DNA from: Fibrobacterota bacterium
Lineage (GTDB): Bacteria > Fibrobacterota > Chitinivibrionia > Chitinivibrionales > Chitinispirillaceae
Assembly: GCA_023459055.1 (NCBI GenBank)
Contig: JAEWVR010000019.1
Span: 38,480-102,479 of the forward strand
DNA: 64,000 nucleotides
Direction of reading: 5' to 3'
Below the pieces are notes generated by a model, which was not told the origin of the DNA, searched no databases, and worked only from the letters and a program-made list of their open reading frames with translations. The position numbers were made by a program, and so were the translations under genes. Positions 43,169 to 52,518 of the stretch are shown here, in pieces; positions within the stretch are counted from its first letter, which is position 1, and each line of letters starts with the position of its first letter.

Positions 43169-45339
43169 AAAAAACCCCATACGATTCCACAATACCATTC
43201 AATAATGTGATCATTTTTATTAATTGCCCTGGTTTGTTTTAATGCATTTTCCATATAGAAATACCTAAATGAACTTTCGAGTGCGATGTTATAAAACAGA
43301 GGATTTGTCTGAAGATCAATTCCGGCCTCTGTCTGCCATGAAACTGCAGGTTTTCCACCAATTGGAAAATACGTACCGTTACGCTGTGTTACATATCCGC
43401 CTGCATATTTTATATACCGTACTAAAGAGTCATTGATACCAATACTTACCTTTATCGAATAGTTAAGCGGAAATGAAGTCTCAATAGAATCAACTACATC
43501 GTTAAATGTATTTCTTTCCACAAAGTTTTGAATATATAATACCGACAGATCAATTCCCTTTACAGGATTAAATCCATACTTTGCCGTCATGCCAATAGCA
43601 CGACGATCTTTTGAGAACATTGAATTTACTGTTTCGATTGTATAATTATGTGTTGTAGTATCATCATTGATAAAATTCCTGTGCATCATGTAAAATTCAT
43701 TGAAAACGCCATTTGATAACCGGCCATTTTCGAGAAATAAACTGAGCCACAGATGTGATTTGTAAAAATCAATGTACAATGATGGCAGCCGCAGAATCCG
43801 TCCATCACTATGTCTTTCATGAACCTTCTGGGCGAACTCTCCAAAGATACGTGCATGAAACTCATAGTTTAACGCAAGATCCAACCCAGCCAGCAGCTCG
43901 ACAATATGTACCTCTTTTTTTTCATGCGCCGGTTTGATAGTATCCCTGAATGCCGGAATACTATACTTATAGTTATCATCATTGACAATTTTGTAGTATT
44001 GATCAAGATCGAAATAATACCCGAGACCAAGATAATAGCTTGATGGTTCATATCCCAGATAGAAACCACCTACATATGGATTAAGTACATCAGCCAGATA
44101 ACCCTTTATTGATACATCATTATTGAACTGTGCATGAGCATTCACTCCAGCCGTATGATAGATAGTGCCACTATGTGAATTTCTGAAATTGTCAACAACA
44201 AGACCGTTTCCATATGTCAGGTCCTTAATACCACCGAGGTTGATAAACAGACTGTCAGCGGAATAGCCAAGTGTAAAATGGTCTATTTTATCAAGCAAGC
44301 CTTCAGCACTTGAAAAGTTCATAGTAACATGATCCAGCTGTTCCCTGTATAAACCAAAGCGTAGTCCGAAATCGATAAATTTATAATTCATTGCACCGGT
44401 CAACATGTAAGCGCTATATGTCTGATCATTACCAGTCCCCTGTAATGTGCCCAATGTAAACCGTACCTTTTTTCTTGTGACATTATTTACTGTGGAGTAA
44501 TGTTTATAAAATCCGTATTTATTCACCTGATCATCAATAATACTACCATAGATCTTTTCAACATCAAAGAGAACCTTATACATGTCATCATTTGCCGGTG
44601 ATTGTACGCGGGCAGACAGATTTTTTGATATTGTCAATCTGTTACCCGCTTTTTCCTCTGTAGGTTTAACTCCCGCCTGATCCAACTGAAGCTGAATGTA
44701 TTCATCGCCAAAAAAATGTTTCAGGACGGTGACATGCCTGTTTGTCAGATATAACGCGGCACTTGGTTCCTTATTGGGTAATACCACTGTGGTAAGACCG
44801 GAACGCAGAATCTTTCCTTTACTTTGTGTGATATTTCGAACGTTAACAATACCGTTTATTACCTGAAAACCCGATTCTCCAGTCTTGCCATCAGCAACTG
44901 TTGACAATGTCGCACTATCAGTTTCAGCAACAGCATTGGTAGTAAAGACTCTAAGTTTACAGCCGCGACTTGATATTGTCAAAGCCCCACCGGAAAATAC
45001 CGTCACACTGATTTCAGTATTAATCGAATCCCCTAAACCACGGCTTTTGTAGTCAATCAATGTTTTCGTGTTTGATCCCAGGACAACAATGGTCCCATTT
45101 AATGATAGTTGTAGTTTTGTCTGAAAGTCGGTTTCAAATATGTCACCTGGCTTCACGTGGTCACCGGCAGCAACCTTGTTCCACTGATATTGCTCTGAAT
45201 GTTGCACACTTGCAGAGCCATCAAGTTGCGTAACTGTGAAATTGAGTGCCTGTTGAGAAAAAACCGTTGTTAGCAGTAATAGTTGAATAAAAACTGATTT
45301 CAAGAGAGTCTTTTTTGAAATGATCAGCGCACACATCAT
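43165..45339 (-). CDS. FecR-domain protein fused to outer-membrane beta-barrel
   Basis: This 724-aa protein has a signal peptide (about 1-28). A FecR-like domain at about 32-190 contains VTQLDGSASVQHSEQYQWNK, VKPGDIFETDFQTKLQLSL, VTVFSGGALTI and VRNITQSKGKILRSG. From about 270 to the end, alternating aromatic strands (YYLGLGYYFDLDQYYK; FRYFYMENALK) and a final IVWGFL suggest a beta-barrel. FecR domains usually sit in the periplasm and sense ligand for sigma factors; here the domain is joined directly to a barrel with no transmembrane helix or ECF sigma gene nearby. Its end overlaps nadC by 4 bp. Confidence 0.72.
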   Translation of the reverse strand: MMCALIISKKTLLKSVFIQLLLLTTVFSQQALNFTVTQLDGSASVQHSEQYQWNKVAAGDHVKPGDIFETDFQTKLQLSLNGTIVVLGSNTKTLIDYKSRGLGDSINTEISVTVFSGGALTISSRGCKLRVFTTNAVAETDSATLSTVADGKTGESGFQVINGIVNVRNITQSKGKILRSGLTTVVLPNKEPSAALYLTNRHVTVLKHFFGDEYIQLQLDQAGVKPTEEKAGNRLTISKNLSARVQSPANDDMYKVLFDVEKIYGSIIDDQVNKYGFYKHYSTVNNVTRKKVRFTLGTLQGTGNDQTYSAYMLTGAMNYKFIDFGLRFGLYREQLDHVTMNFSSAEGLLDKIDHFTLGYSADSLFINLGGIKDLTYGNGLVVDNFRNSHSGTIYHTAGVNAHAQFNNDVSIKGYLADVLNPYVGGFYLGYEPSSYYLGLGYYFDLDQYYKIVNDDNYKYSIPAFRDTIKPAHEKKEVHIVELLAGLDLALNYEFHARIFGEFAQKVHERHSDGRILRLPSLYIDFYKSHLWLSLFLENGRLSNGVFNEFYMMHRNFINDDTTTHNYTIETVNSMFSKDRRAIGMTAKYGFNPVKGIDLSVLYIQNFVERNTFNDVVDSIETSFPLNYSIKVSIGINDSLVRYIKYAGGYVTQRNGTYFPIGGKPAVSWQTEAGIDLQTNPLFYNIALESSFRYFYMENALKQTRAINKNDHIIEWYCGIVWGFL

Positions 45340-45405
45340 GCAGACTATTTTCCCATTATTAAGCTAATCTACGCTTCATGTTATTGATTAATAACAAATT
45401 GAACG

Positions 45406-45428
45406 ATATCTGCATAATTGGCAGATAT
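45406..45428. promoter_or_regulatory. 8-bp dyad upstream of FecR-barrel gene
   Basis: ATATCTGC and GCAGATAT are perfect inverted arms around a 7-nt spacer, about 70 bp upstream of the FecR-barrel start. The spacing fits an operator in that promoter region. No binding protein is known. Confidence 0.4.
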
Positions 45429-45496
45429 TATTGTATTGAATATACTATAAAGTGATGATTATTAGAAGACTGAAGTGTAAGGTTACTGAGTGATAC

Positions 45497-45524
45497 AAAA
45501 AACCGGATAATCGTTTACCGGTTA
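45497..45524 (-). terminator. intrinsic terminator of sigma-54 activator gene
   Basis: On the minus strand, AACCGG and CCGGTT pair over 6 bp (with further A/T pairs in the loop) and are followed by TTTTTT. It lies about 50 bp after the activator stop codon and also insulates the FecR-barrel gene. Confidence 0.65.
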
Positions 45525-45571
45525 TTCAATACACAACACAAATAAAACACAATCTGGAAAGGTATGACACG

Positions 45572-46591
45572 TCAGATCGCAGTAACATTATATGTTTCAA
45601 TTTTGCGATACAGCGAACTCAACGATATTCCCAGAGCAAGGCTTGCCTTGTTTTTATCGCCATTGAAATGTTTAAGCGCTGCAAGAATATGGCGTTTTTC
45701 CAATTCCGCAAGATCCCAGGTATCAAATCCAGTTTCTGATTCGTTTCCTACTGGAAGTTCCGGTGCGGAAAAATTTGCTCTTGTCAATTCAGAGCCATCA
45801 GAAAGCAGTATTGCCCGTTCAAGAACATTTTTTAATTCACGGATATTCCCATGCCAGTGATTTCGCACCAGAAGATTAAGCACATCGTTTTGTAAAGGAA
45901 ACTGTGTATAACCGAGACTCTTAAGAATATGCTCGATAAGTGATGGCAGTTCCTCTTTTCTTTTCCGTAATGGCGGGAGATTGATAGGAAACACACAGAT
46001 CCGGTAAAACAGATCAAGACGAAAAGATCCACTTGCAATTGCAGCCATCAAATCACGGTTGGTTGCGCATATCAACCTGAAATTACTATATCGTAAACGA
46101 TCGTCACCAATTCTTCGGAATGATTTTTCCTCAATAAGTTTGAGCAGTTCAGCCTGAACCCCCAGATCCATTTCTCCTATTTCATCAAGAAACAATGTAC
46201 CGCCATCAGCACTCTCGATAAGCCCGGCTCTGTCACGGATTGCAGATGTAAACGCACCGCGAGCATGCCCATAGAGCTCGCTGCGTAGAAGATCTCCCCG
46301 AAGTGATGAACAGTTAAGCGATACAAACGGTCGGCCTTTTCGTGAACTGTTATCATGAATCCAGCGAGCAATAACACTTTTACCGGTTCCCGTCTCACCA
46401 AGCAGCAATACAACCGAGTCCTTTTTTGCAGCAATTTTAGTATGCCCTATACTCTCAACCATTGCAGGACTTGTACCAAAAAATATTGGTGATTGAGGTG
46501 TATGCTGCGACTCGCCTGACTCATTCATGATTACATTCTCCAGTTCTGCAATTTCATCTTTTCCTACAACATAAACATCATGTACATTCAT
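45572..46591 (-). CDS. sigma-54 interacting transcriptional activator
   Basis: This 339-aa protein has a short N-terminus (about 40 residues, no receiver or PAS domain), then the AAA+ domain with Walker A GETGTGKS (65-72), ESADGGTLFLDEIGEM and the R-finger region. The sigma-54 contact loop reads GAFTSA (112-117) instead of the usual GAFTGA. The C-terminal Fis-type HTH is KRHILAALKHFNGDKNKASLALGISLSSLYRKI, split here only for description. With no sensory domain, control probably comes from another protein or from expression level. Targets are unknown. The gene precedes the FecR-barrel and nadC genes on the same strand, but a terminator separates them. Confidence 0.9.
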   Translation of the reverse strand: MNVHDVYVVGKDEIAELENVIMNESGESQHTPQSPIFFGTSPAMVESIGHTKIAAKKDSVVLLLGETGTGKSVIARWIHDNSSRKGRPFVSLNCSSLRGDLLRSELYGHARGAFTSAIRDRAGLIESADGGTLFLDEIGEMDLGVQAELLKLIEEKSFRRIGDDRLRYSNFRLICATNRDLMAAIASGSFRLDLFYRICVFPINLPPLRKRKEELPSLIEHILKSLGYTQFPLQNDVLNLLVRNHWHGNIRELKNVLERAILLSDGSELTRANFSAPELPVGNESETGFDTWDLAELEKRHILAALKHFNGDKNKASLALGISLSSLYRKIETYNVTAI

Positions 46592-46944
46592 ACATAATCC
46601 TCCACATTCAGGTGTTTTTAACTAATCTGCGAATACGAAAAGTTAAATGTAGTAATACAACAAGGTCGGATACACCCTGCAATTATCAATAGGAATTAAT
46701 TAAAATAAACTTACAATATTCAAAAATCAACTATCCTTATGTAATAGGTGATTCATATCAATTTATATCTGAAACAGAAATCACGTTGCGATACCATTAA
46801 ACGGATAATGTATTGATGCAACAAAAGGCTCAGCATTTACCAGGATTTCCACAAGATGATTGCATAATGCAGTTCACTATGTTAAGCCTCGTAATTTCAA
46901 TATAGTTAATGTACTCTATATGGCAAACAGGAAATTATATTTTT
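46592..46944. other. non-coding gap
   Basis: This AT-rich 353-bp stretch between the esterase end and the activator start should hold the activator promoter. I found no RNA gene, clear -12/-24 site or strong hairpin. Confidence 0.4.
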
Positions 46945-47976
46945 TTATACCCACCCGGTAACGGTTCCAATAAGCGAACTGAGTTCATGTGCTATTTTTT
47001 CATGATCTTTAGCAGATGGATGTCCATAGAGTGAATTATTTTCAGTCTCATATTCGAAATAGTATACACCATTATCTCCCTTTTCCCTGAAGTACTCAAC
47101 AATAGCACGAACTCTGGGGATAAGCGTATCTGCAGGTTTAATCTTAGTTGCACAACAGATAATTTCCACGCCAGGGTGTTTGGCTTTGAGCGACAGGATA
47201 AAATTCTGATAACTACTATCAAATTGCAACGCATCAGCATACGGGGGATCTTCCTGAAAATCATTGATTCCAAGTCCAATCACGATAACATCCGGATGCC
47301 ACGCATAATCCCAGAGCACATCATTTACTGCCGGATTATGTACACTTGTCAAAAGAGTACGCTCGTAATACTTTAAAAATTCCATTCCCTTATCAGACCA
47401 GCCATAGTTTCTGACAATACCTTTGCCGGAAATAGCATTAATATATCGCTCAGCATTAAACATTTCGGCAATAAGACTTCCAAATGATTTACCGGCATTT
47501 GTCATTGAAAACACAATCGAATCTGACTCATCGTTCTCACACTCACGGGATGAATACTCATTTGCATACCCGACAGTATAAGAATCACCAATAAATTCAA
47601 TTTTTCTGCTGTTTTTTTGTGTAATTTTGGAAATTTTTGCATTGTTATCAATAATCACACCATGAAAAACAACTGGCTTGATGAGTGACTCATTTCGTTT
47701 TACAAGCTTGACATAATGCGTTTTATTTTTGAGTTTATCAGCAAGAAGAACTGTCTCTTTTTCAGTAACCGCACAGACAGTATTTACAAATTGATTATCA
47801 ATAAAAAGATCAAACATACATGGCCCATCAATAACAGCCGCACATGACGTACCCGAAAAACCAAAGGAAATGATTATTCCCGGCCAGTCAAACGCTACCT
47901 GATTTATTGTTGTAAAATCACATCTGCCACTGAATGTAAATACATCATTATCACCAGGAACCAGATACCCTGCCAC
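46945..47976 (-). CDS. CE2-like SGNH/GDSL esterase without signal peptide
   Basis: This 343-aa protein has an N-terminal jelly-roll (about 10-110) and a C-terminal SGNH hydrolase domain. The catalytic Ser132 is in IGDSYTVGY, Gly and Asn are in VIGLGINDF, and the Asp/His pair is in GHPSAKDHEKIA. This two-domain order is that of carbohydrate esterase family 2, which removes acetyl groups from xylan and similar glycans. Unlike most family members it starts directly with the jelly-roll and has no signal peptide, suggesting action on imported acetylated oligosaccharides, or a mis-set start. The start is GTG with GGAG 7 nt upstream. Confidence 0.8.
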   Translation of the reverse strand: MAGYLVPGDNDVFTFSGRCDFTTINQVAFDWPGIIISFGFSGTSCAAVIDGPCMFDLFIDNQFVNTVCAVTEKETVLLADKLKNKTHYVKLVKRNESLIKPVVFHGVIIDNNAKISKITQKNSRKIEFIGDSYTVGYANEYSSRECENDESDSIVFSMTNAGKSFGSLIAEMFNAERYINAISGKGIVRNYGWSDKGMEFLKYYERTLLTSVHNPAVNDVLWDYAWHPDVIVIGLGINDFQEDPPYADALQFDSSYQNFILSLKAKHPGVEIICCATKIKPADTLIPRVRAIVEYFREKGDNGVYYFEYETENNSLYGHPSAKDHEKIAHELSSLIGTVTGWV

Positions 47977-48060
47977 AGTTATACTCCATTAAAAGAAAAT
48001 CAACATAAAACTGTAGTATTATTAGTTTAACGTTTAGACCATGCACTATACAGGAAAAAA

Positions 48061-48972
48061 TTATTTGCTCAGTTCAAGCATCTTTTTAAGTGAGACCATT
48101 GCCTTTGATGCAATATCACTATCCAGTTTTATTATCTCACCATACGTTCCTTCAAGCGCACGTTTGACATTTTCAAGTTTCCCCTTTTTCATATTAGGAC
48201 ATAAGAGCTCATCTGAGAGAGGAATAAACGTTTTATCAGGATTTTCTTTTCGAAGTGTATGCATTATTCCGAGCTCGGTTGCAATAACAAACACACTATG
48301 ATCGCTATTCTTTACAAATTCGCACATCTGCCCGGTTGACAAAACCTTATCTGCAAGGATACGACAATCATGCTCGGCTTCAGGGTGAATCATAATAATT
48401 GCATCAGGATAATTTTGTCTTGCACGAACAATCATTGATGGTATTATACGCAGATGCGTGGGACAGAATCCATCCCATAAATACATGTTCCGTCCGGTCT
48501 GTTCCTGAACAACTGATCCAAGATGCATATCAGGTACAAAAATGATCCCCTTATCCGGCGGTAATTTCTTTGCAATGGTAACTGCATTTGAACTTGTGCA
48601 ACAAACATCTGAAAGAGCCTTTATTTCAGCCGTTGAATTGACATAACACATAACGATATAGTCTGGGTACTTTTCCTTCAGTTCCCTGAGTTCCTCTTCG
48701 TTAATCATATCCGCCATCGGACAACCGGCATCAGGTTCAGCAAGAATGACTTTTCTTGACGGATTAAGTATGGCAGCGGTTTCTGCCATAAACCGGACAC
48801 CACAGAAAACAATAACATCTGCACTGACTTTGGTTGCCTCGACACTCAAACCGTACGAATCACCAACAAAATCAGCGGCGTCCTGAATTTCACCCGGCTG
48901 ATAGGTATGTGCGAGAACAACTGCATTCTTCTCTTTTTTTAACCGTTCTATATCCTGTAGTAATGAATTCAT
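48061..48972 (-). CDS. nadA: quinolinate synthase
   Basis: NadA condenses iminoaspartate with dihydroxyacetone phosphate to quinolinate and needs a [4Fe-4S] cluster. The three expected ligands are Cys84 (EPDAGCPMAD), Cys170 (DGFCPTH) and Cys258 (LLCPNMK). YQPGEIQDAADFVGDSYGLS and MHLGSVVQEQTG are further marks. The length of 303 aa is normal for the short type. It follows nifS by about 10 bp on the same strand; NifS can provide sulfur for the cluster. No nadB is in the window. Confidence 0.96.
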   Translation of the reverse strand: MNSLLQDIERLKKEKNAVVLAHTYQPGEIQDAADFVGDSYGLSVEATKVSADVIVFCGVRFMAETAAILNPSRKVILAEPDAGCPMADMINEEELRELKEKYPDYIVMCYVNSTAEIKALSDVCCTSSNAVTIAKKLPPDKGIIFVPDMHLGSVVQEQTGRNMYLWDGFCPTHLRIIPSMIVRARQNYPDAIIMIHPEAEHDCRILADKVLSTGQMCEFVKNSDHSVFVIATELGIMHTLRKENPDKTFIPLSDELLCPNMKKGKLENVKRALEGTYGEIIKLDSDIASKAMVSLKKMLELSK

Positions 48973-48981
48973 TATTAATCG

Positions 48982-50142
48982 TTACCTGTTGACGTATGGT
49001 GAAATTTTTCTTAATTTATCAACAATACCGGGCATCACTGCTATAACCTTATCAATCTCAGCCTCAGTTGTAAATCTGCTCAGAGAGAAACGGGTTGAAC
49101 TATGAGCAAAGGTATATGGTATACCCATCGAACGCATAACATGTGATGGTTCAAGGGAACCGGTTGTGCAGGCAGATCCGGATGATGCAGCAATACCTGA
49201 TTCATCAAGATGCAACAGAATCGCTTCACCTTCGATAAATTCAAAGCTGATATTTGTCGTATTTGGTAAACGAGCATCAACACGACCATTCAATTTAGCA
49301 CCGGTACATTTTTCCAGAAGCGCATGTTCGAGTTTATCCCGTAATTTACGCACTGTTGTATTTTCTTCATTAATGTGCTTTGCTGCAAGTTCACACGCTT
49401 TGCCAAGACCCACTATATATGCAACATTTTCTGTTCCGGCTCTGACTCCCTGCTCCTGATGCCCGCCATGAAGTAACGGTGCAAGCATGGTGCCTTTCTT
49501 TATGTAAATTGCACCAACTCCTTTGGGGGCATGAAGTTTGTGACCACTAAGAGCCAGTATGTCAACCATATCTTTCTGCACATCAATGGGAACCTTCCCT
49601 ACTGCCTGAACTGCATCAGTATGCATATACCCGCCACGGGCTTTTACTTCAGCAGCAATTTTCGCAATGGGGAAAATTACTCCGGTTTCGTTATTTGCCC
49701 ACATCAGACTCACGAGTGTATCCGGTGTAATTGATAACGACTCAAACACCGATGTATCAATCATTCCCTCTGAATCAACCCCAAGCTCAACAACACTTAC
49801 TCCGTTGCCTTTCAGATATTTTGCTGTTGAAAGTACAGCTGCATGTTCAACAGCAGAAGTAACAATCGTTGTTTTACTCCCGTGTACCTCTGCGAATCCT
49901 TTAAGTGCCATATTGTCACTCTCTGAACCGCAGCTTGTAAAGAAGACTTCATCCGGTGATGCACCAATCAGGGATGCGACCTGCTCACGGGCATTCTCCA
50001 CATAGCGTTTTACATGTCCGCCAAACCGGTGAATACTCGATGGATTACCATATTTTTCTGTAAAGAACGGCTGCATTGCATCAAGCACTTCAGGATCAAT
50101 GGCCGTTGTTGCATTATTGTCAAGATATACTGTTGTACCCAT
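48982..50142 (-). CDS. nifS: cysteine desulfurase (NifS/IscS type)
   Basis: This PLP enzyme moves sulfur from cysteine to Fe-S scaffolds. Numbered from the ATG at 50142, His100 (SAVEH), Asp176 (MHTDAVQ), Lys202 (LSGHKLHAPKG, the PLP Lys) and catalytic Cys325 (SSGSACTTGS) are all present. The N-terminal YLDNNATT is typical. The start is ATG with GAGG upstream; a TTG four codons earlier would overlap the upstream small gene. Directly upstream of nadA, it is likely a dedicated sulfur source for that enzyme. Confidence 0.94.
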   Translation of the reverse strand: MGTTVYLDNNATTAIDPEVLDAMQPFFTEKYGNPSSIHRFGGHVKRYVENAREQVASLIGASPDEVFFTSCGSESDNMALKGFAEVHGSKTTIVTSAVEHAAVLSTAKYLKGNGVSVVELGVDSEGMIDTSVFESLSITPDTLVSLMWANNETGVIFPIAKIAAEVKARGGYMHTDAVQAVGKVPIDVQKDMVDILALSGHKLHAPKGVGAIYIKKGTMLAPLLHGGHQEQGVRAGTENVAYIVGLGKACELAAKHINEENTTVRKLRDKLEHALLEKCTGAKLNGRVDARLPNTTNISFEFIEGEAILLHLDESGIAASSGSACTTGSLEPSHVMRSMGIPYTFAHSSTRFSLSRFTTEAEIDKVIAVMPGIVDKLRKISPYVNR

Positions 50143-50150
50143 AGTTAACC

Positions 50151-50375
50151 TCAATTGATTGATTTGCCTTTATAAGCAATCAGAACATAATTTAATACTG
50201 CGATACCAAATACTACCAGTCCGCGAATAATTGATACGCCACGGAAAAGATGTATTGCCGGTGCACCAAATTTTTTACCATAAAAAGGACGAAATGCAGT
50301 ACCGAGACTATCCAGCGCCACATAAACTATCCAGAGAAAAACAAGGTATCTGATTCTTTTTGCAGTTCTATCCAT
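50151..50375 (-). CDS. small membrane protein
   Basis: This 74-aa protein has two hydrophobic helices (about 8-26 and 46-68) separated by a basic, aromatic loop. Its stop lies 8 bp before the nifS ATG, so the three genes may form one transcript. I do not recognise it; a role in NAD or Fe-S metabolism is not implied by the sequence. Confidence 0.55.
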   Translation of the reverse strand: MDRTAKRIRYLVFLWIVYVALDSLGTAFRPFYGKKFGAPAIHLFRGVSIIRGLVVFGIAVLNYVLIAYKGKSIN

Positions 50376-50748
50376 ATATACTACTCCTGTTCATTCAAGT
50401 TACAGAAGGTGCCTTTCTGGCATGTTCACTTACAAGTCTTTGTATTATATACATATTATAACTTGCAGCGTGATAAGCCCTACCTGTTTCTAATAAAATA
50501 TAACCCGACAATGGAAAGGGAAAGTGTTATCCGTGAATCGTGAACCGTGACACTGCATGGTTCGTTATTACGGAAGTTCTGCCATCGGTACAGTGATGAT
50601 TGAGTGTTTTCTGTTAGTGAACACATTTATATATAATGTAGAAATTTTTAAATGAATAGGTACTCATCACATTGTATATTATTTGAAAAGTAGGTCTTTC
50701 AGCTTTCTGAAATTTCTCATCTCAGTTATTTTCCACGGGAGTACTTTT
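50376..50748. other. non-coding gap between divergent genes
   Basis: This stretch should hold promoters for the small membrane protein gene to the left and the lipoprotein gene to the right. CGTGAATCGTGAACCGTGA (around 50532-50550) is a short direct repeat. I see no RNA gene. Confidence 0.4.
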
Positions 50749-51480
50749 ATGTTAAAAAAACTTTTATCTTTTAGTATTGTTGTACTATCTGTGCTATTTT
50801 TGGGAAGTTGTTCCGATAATAATAACCCAATTCATTCTAATTTCACAAAAGATAATAGTATATCATTGTCGTTAGCTTTACCTGATTGCGATTCGATATC
50901 AAAAGGTGTTGTAACTATATCCAAACCAGGTCTTGATACTATCACCAAGGTACTTACCATTGAAAAAGATCGGGTTTATGGGACTGTTGAAAACATTCCT
51001 TCAGCTCAGAACCTGCATATCGTTATTAGTATTTATGATAAAAATATGACTATTGTTTACAGTGGTGAAACATATGCAGATGTCATCTCAAATAAAGTTA
51101 CCGATGTCGTTATTAAGCTCAGAAAGGTCAAAGGTGCTATTAATGTAATCGGCGTTTTTGATGATGATACAATGGCATATGATATTTCCGGTAATTGGAA
51201 TATTTCACAATCCAATAATCATTCAGGTACAATCGAATTGACACAGACAGGGACATCTATTACAGGGTATTCATACTGGTCAACTCACAGTAACGGTCCA
51301 ATTACAGGTACTATTAAAGGGGATTCTATCAACTTCAAAATTACATATCCCGATGGTATCGGTTATTATTCAGGATTGATCAAAAGTACCGGGGATTATA
51401 TGGATGGCCTTACTACCAGCAGCAGAGTAGGAGATTCAGCGATTTGGGAGTCTAAAAAGATCACCATTCTTCCTCAATAA
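50749..51480 (+). CDS. lipoprotein of unknown function
   Basis: This protein of about 243 aa starts at the ATG preceded by GGGAG; an upstream start at 50683 would put 22 residues before the signal peptide. The lipobox is LGSC. A beta-rich middle resembles the short Ig-type domains of other lipoproteins here. The C-terminal ~90 residues (GNWNISQSNNHSGTIELTQT followed by GTITGTIKGDSI-like strands) form a small lipocalin-like repeat pattern. No function is assigned. Confidence 0.6.
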   Translation: MLKKLLSFSIVVLSVLFLGSCSDNNNPIHSNFTKDNSISLSLALPDCDSISKGVVTISKPGLDTITKVLTIEKDRVYGTVENIPSAQNLHIVISIYDKNMTIVYSGETYADVISNKVTDVVIKLRKVKGAINVIGVFDDDTMAYDISGNWNISQSNNHSGTIELTQTGTSITGYSYWSTHSNGPITGTIKGDSINFKITYPDGIGYYSGLIKSTGDYMDGLTTSSRVGDSAIWESKKITILPQ

Positions 51481-51543
51481 ATAAGTACTTCAAAGATTGT
51501 AAAATTTTTCAAGTACTAAAGAATCCATTGTACCCTCCAACAT

Positions 51544-51578
51544 TATACACGATCCTGATTACTTCGGGATCGTGTATA
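51544..51578. terminator. bidirectional hairpin between convergent genes
   Basis: TATACACGATCC (51544-51555) and GGATCGTGTATA (51567-51578) form a 12-bp perfect stem with an 11-nt loop. Position between two converging genes supports a two-way terminator, although no long T run follows on either strand. Confidence 0.6.
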
Positions 51579-51633
51579 CGACGGTTCGATAATTGTTACA
51601 TCAGGGAAATGGCAATTTACGAAAAACAACCAT

Positions 51634-52218
51634 TTACTTAGGTATACTTTTTGGTTTGATAGCATTCTGGTAACTTGATACACCGCCGGATCGTCCATTA
51701 ATCAATAGCATTTTGTAATTGTGAATCTCTTTTTTACTCAATCCATGTTGGATCGATACCCCATACTGCTGTTTTTGACAGACAGAACGCATTGATGTGT
51801 TCTTAATCGATATCGCACTTGCAATTTTGAGTGCCTCAATTGACGGGTGTAGTGAGAATTCATCACCACTAAGGTAGTATTTAGAAATCGATATAGTTTT
51901 TCCAACAAGGGTACGAAAAAGCGTGTCTGTAGAGTAAATTAAAAATGAATCTTTGTGATGAGTTATTCCTTTTTCATAATCGGGATAGTTTGGTCCCTGG
52001 ATTACTTCATAATCAACATTCTTCAGGATGATTTCATATCCGGGCTTTGATGAGCAAACACCCTCTGCTTTTCCCCAAACGGAGCAAAAATCACCCTCAT
52101 AGATAGAACTTACAGTACCAGTAAGATTCTCCAGTTTTATAGGAACCATTGGAGCTGAGTGAACAGAAGCTATAAGTAAACATAAGCAAAAAAACAATAC
52201 TGTTCTTATTGTAATCAT
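51634..52218 (-). CDS. secreted protein of unknown function
   Basis: This 194-aa protein has a signal peptide (about 1-21, ending VHSA) and a small beta-rich domain with three Cys in the first half (DFCSVWGKAEGVCSS) that could form a disulfide. I do not recognise the family. It stands alone between a convergent lipoprotein gene and a long gap. Confidence 0.5.
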   Translation of the reverse strand: MITIRTVLFFCLCLLIASVHSAPMVPIKLENLTGTVSSIYEGDFCSVWGKAEGVCSSKPGYEIILKNVDYEVIQGPNYPDYEKGITHHKDSFLIYSTDTLFRTLVGKTISISKYYLSGDEFSLHPSIEALKIASAISIKNTSMRSVCQKQQYGVSIQHGLSKKEIHNYKMLLINGRSGGVSSYQNAIKPKSIPK

Positions 52219-52518
52219 AATTACAGTCCTTTAATATGTGTTTGATACTTTTAGGAATGACCATAGTATTAATGGTAAATATATCTTTTATATATCACGC
52301 CAATCAATCGCTACAGGTTATTCGTGTATTCAGTTGTATCCACTGCATGCGAAAAACAGATAAAAAAGGTTTTTCTGTATAGTAGCATTCTATCATATAT
52401 GAAAGTGAACAGGAAAAAGTATATGTACAGATCAACCAGGTGAATACGTGTTTGTCAAATGTTGATTCGTTCCGTCAGTTCGAAGGAAAATAAACAGCAC
52501 TAAGTGTTTTTTACCGGA
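52219..52518. other. non-coding gap
   Basis: This AT-rich 300-bp stretch holds the promoter region of the secreted-protein gene and the 3' end of the YkgJ-type gene. No RNA gene or clear terminator was found. Confidence 0.35.

Noticed and set aside
45406..45435. A -12/-24 sigma-54 promoter near TGGCAG...TTGTA
   Set aside because: The spacing is off by one base and it points toward the 3' end of the activator gene.
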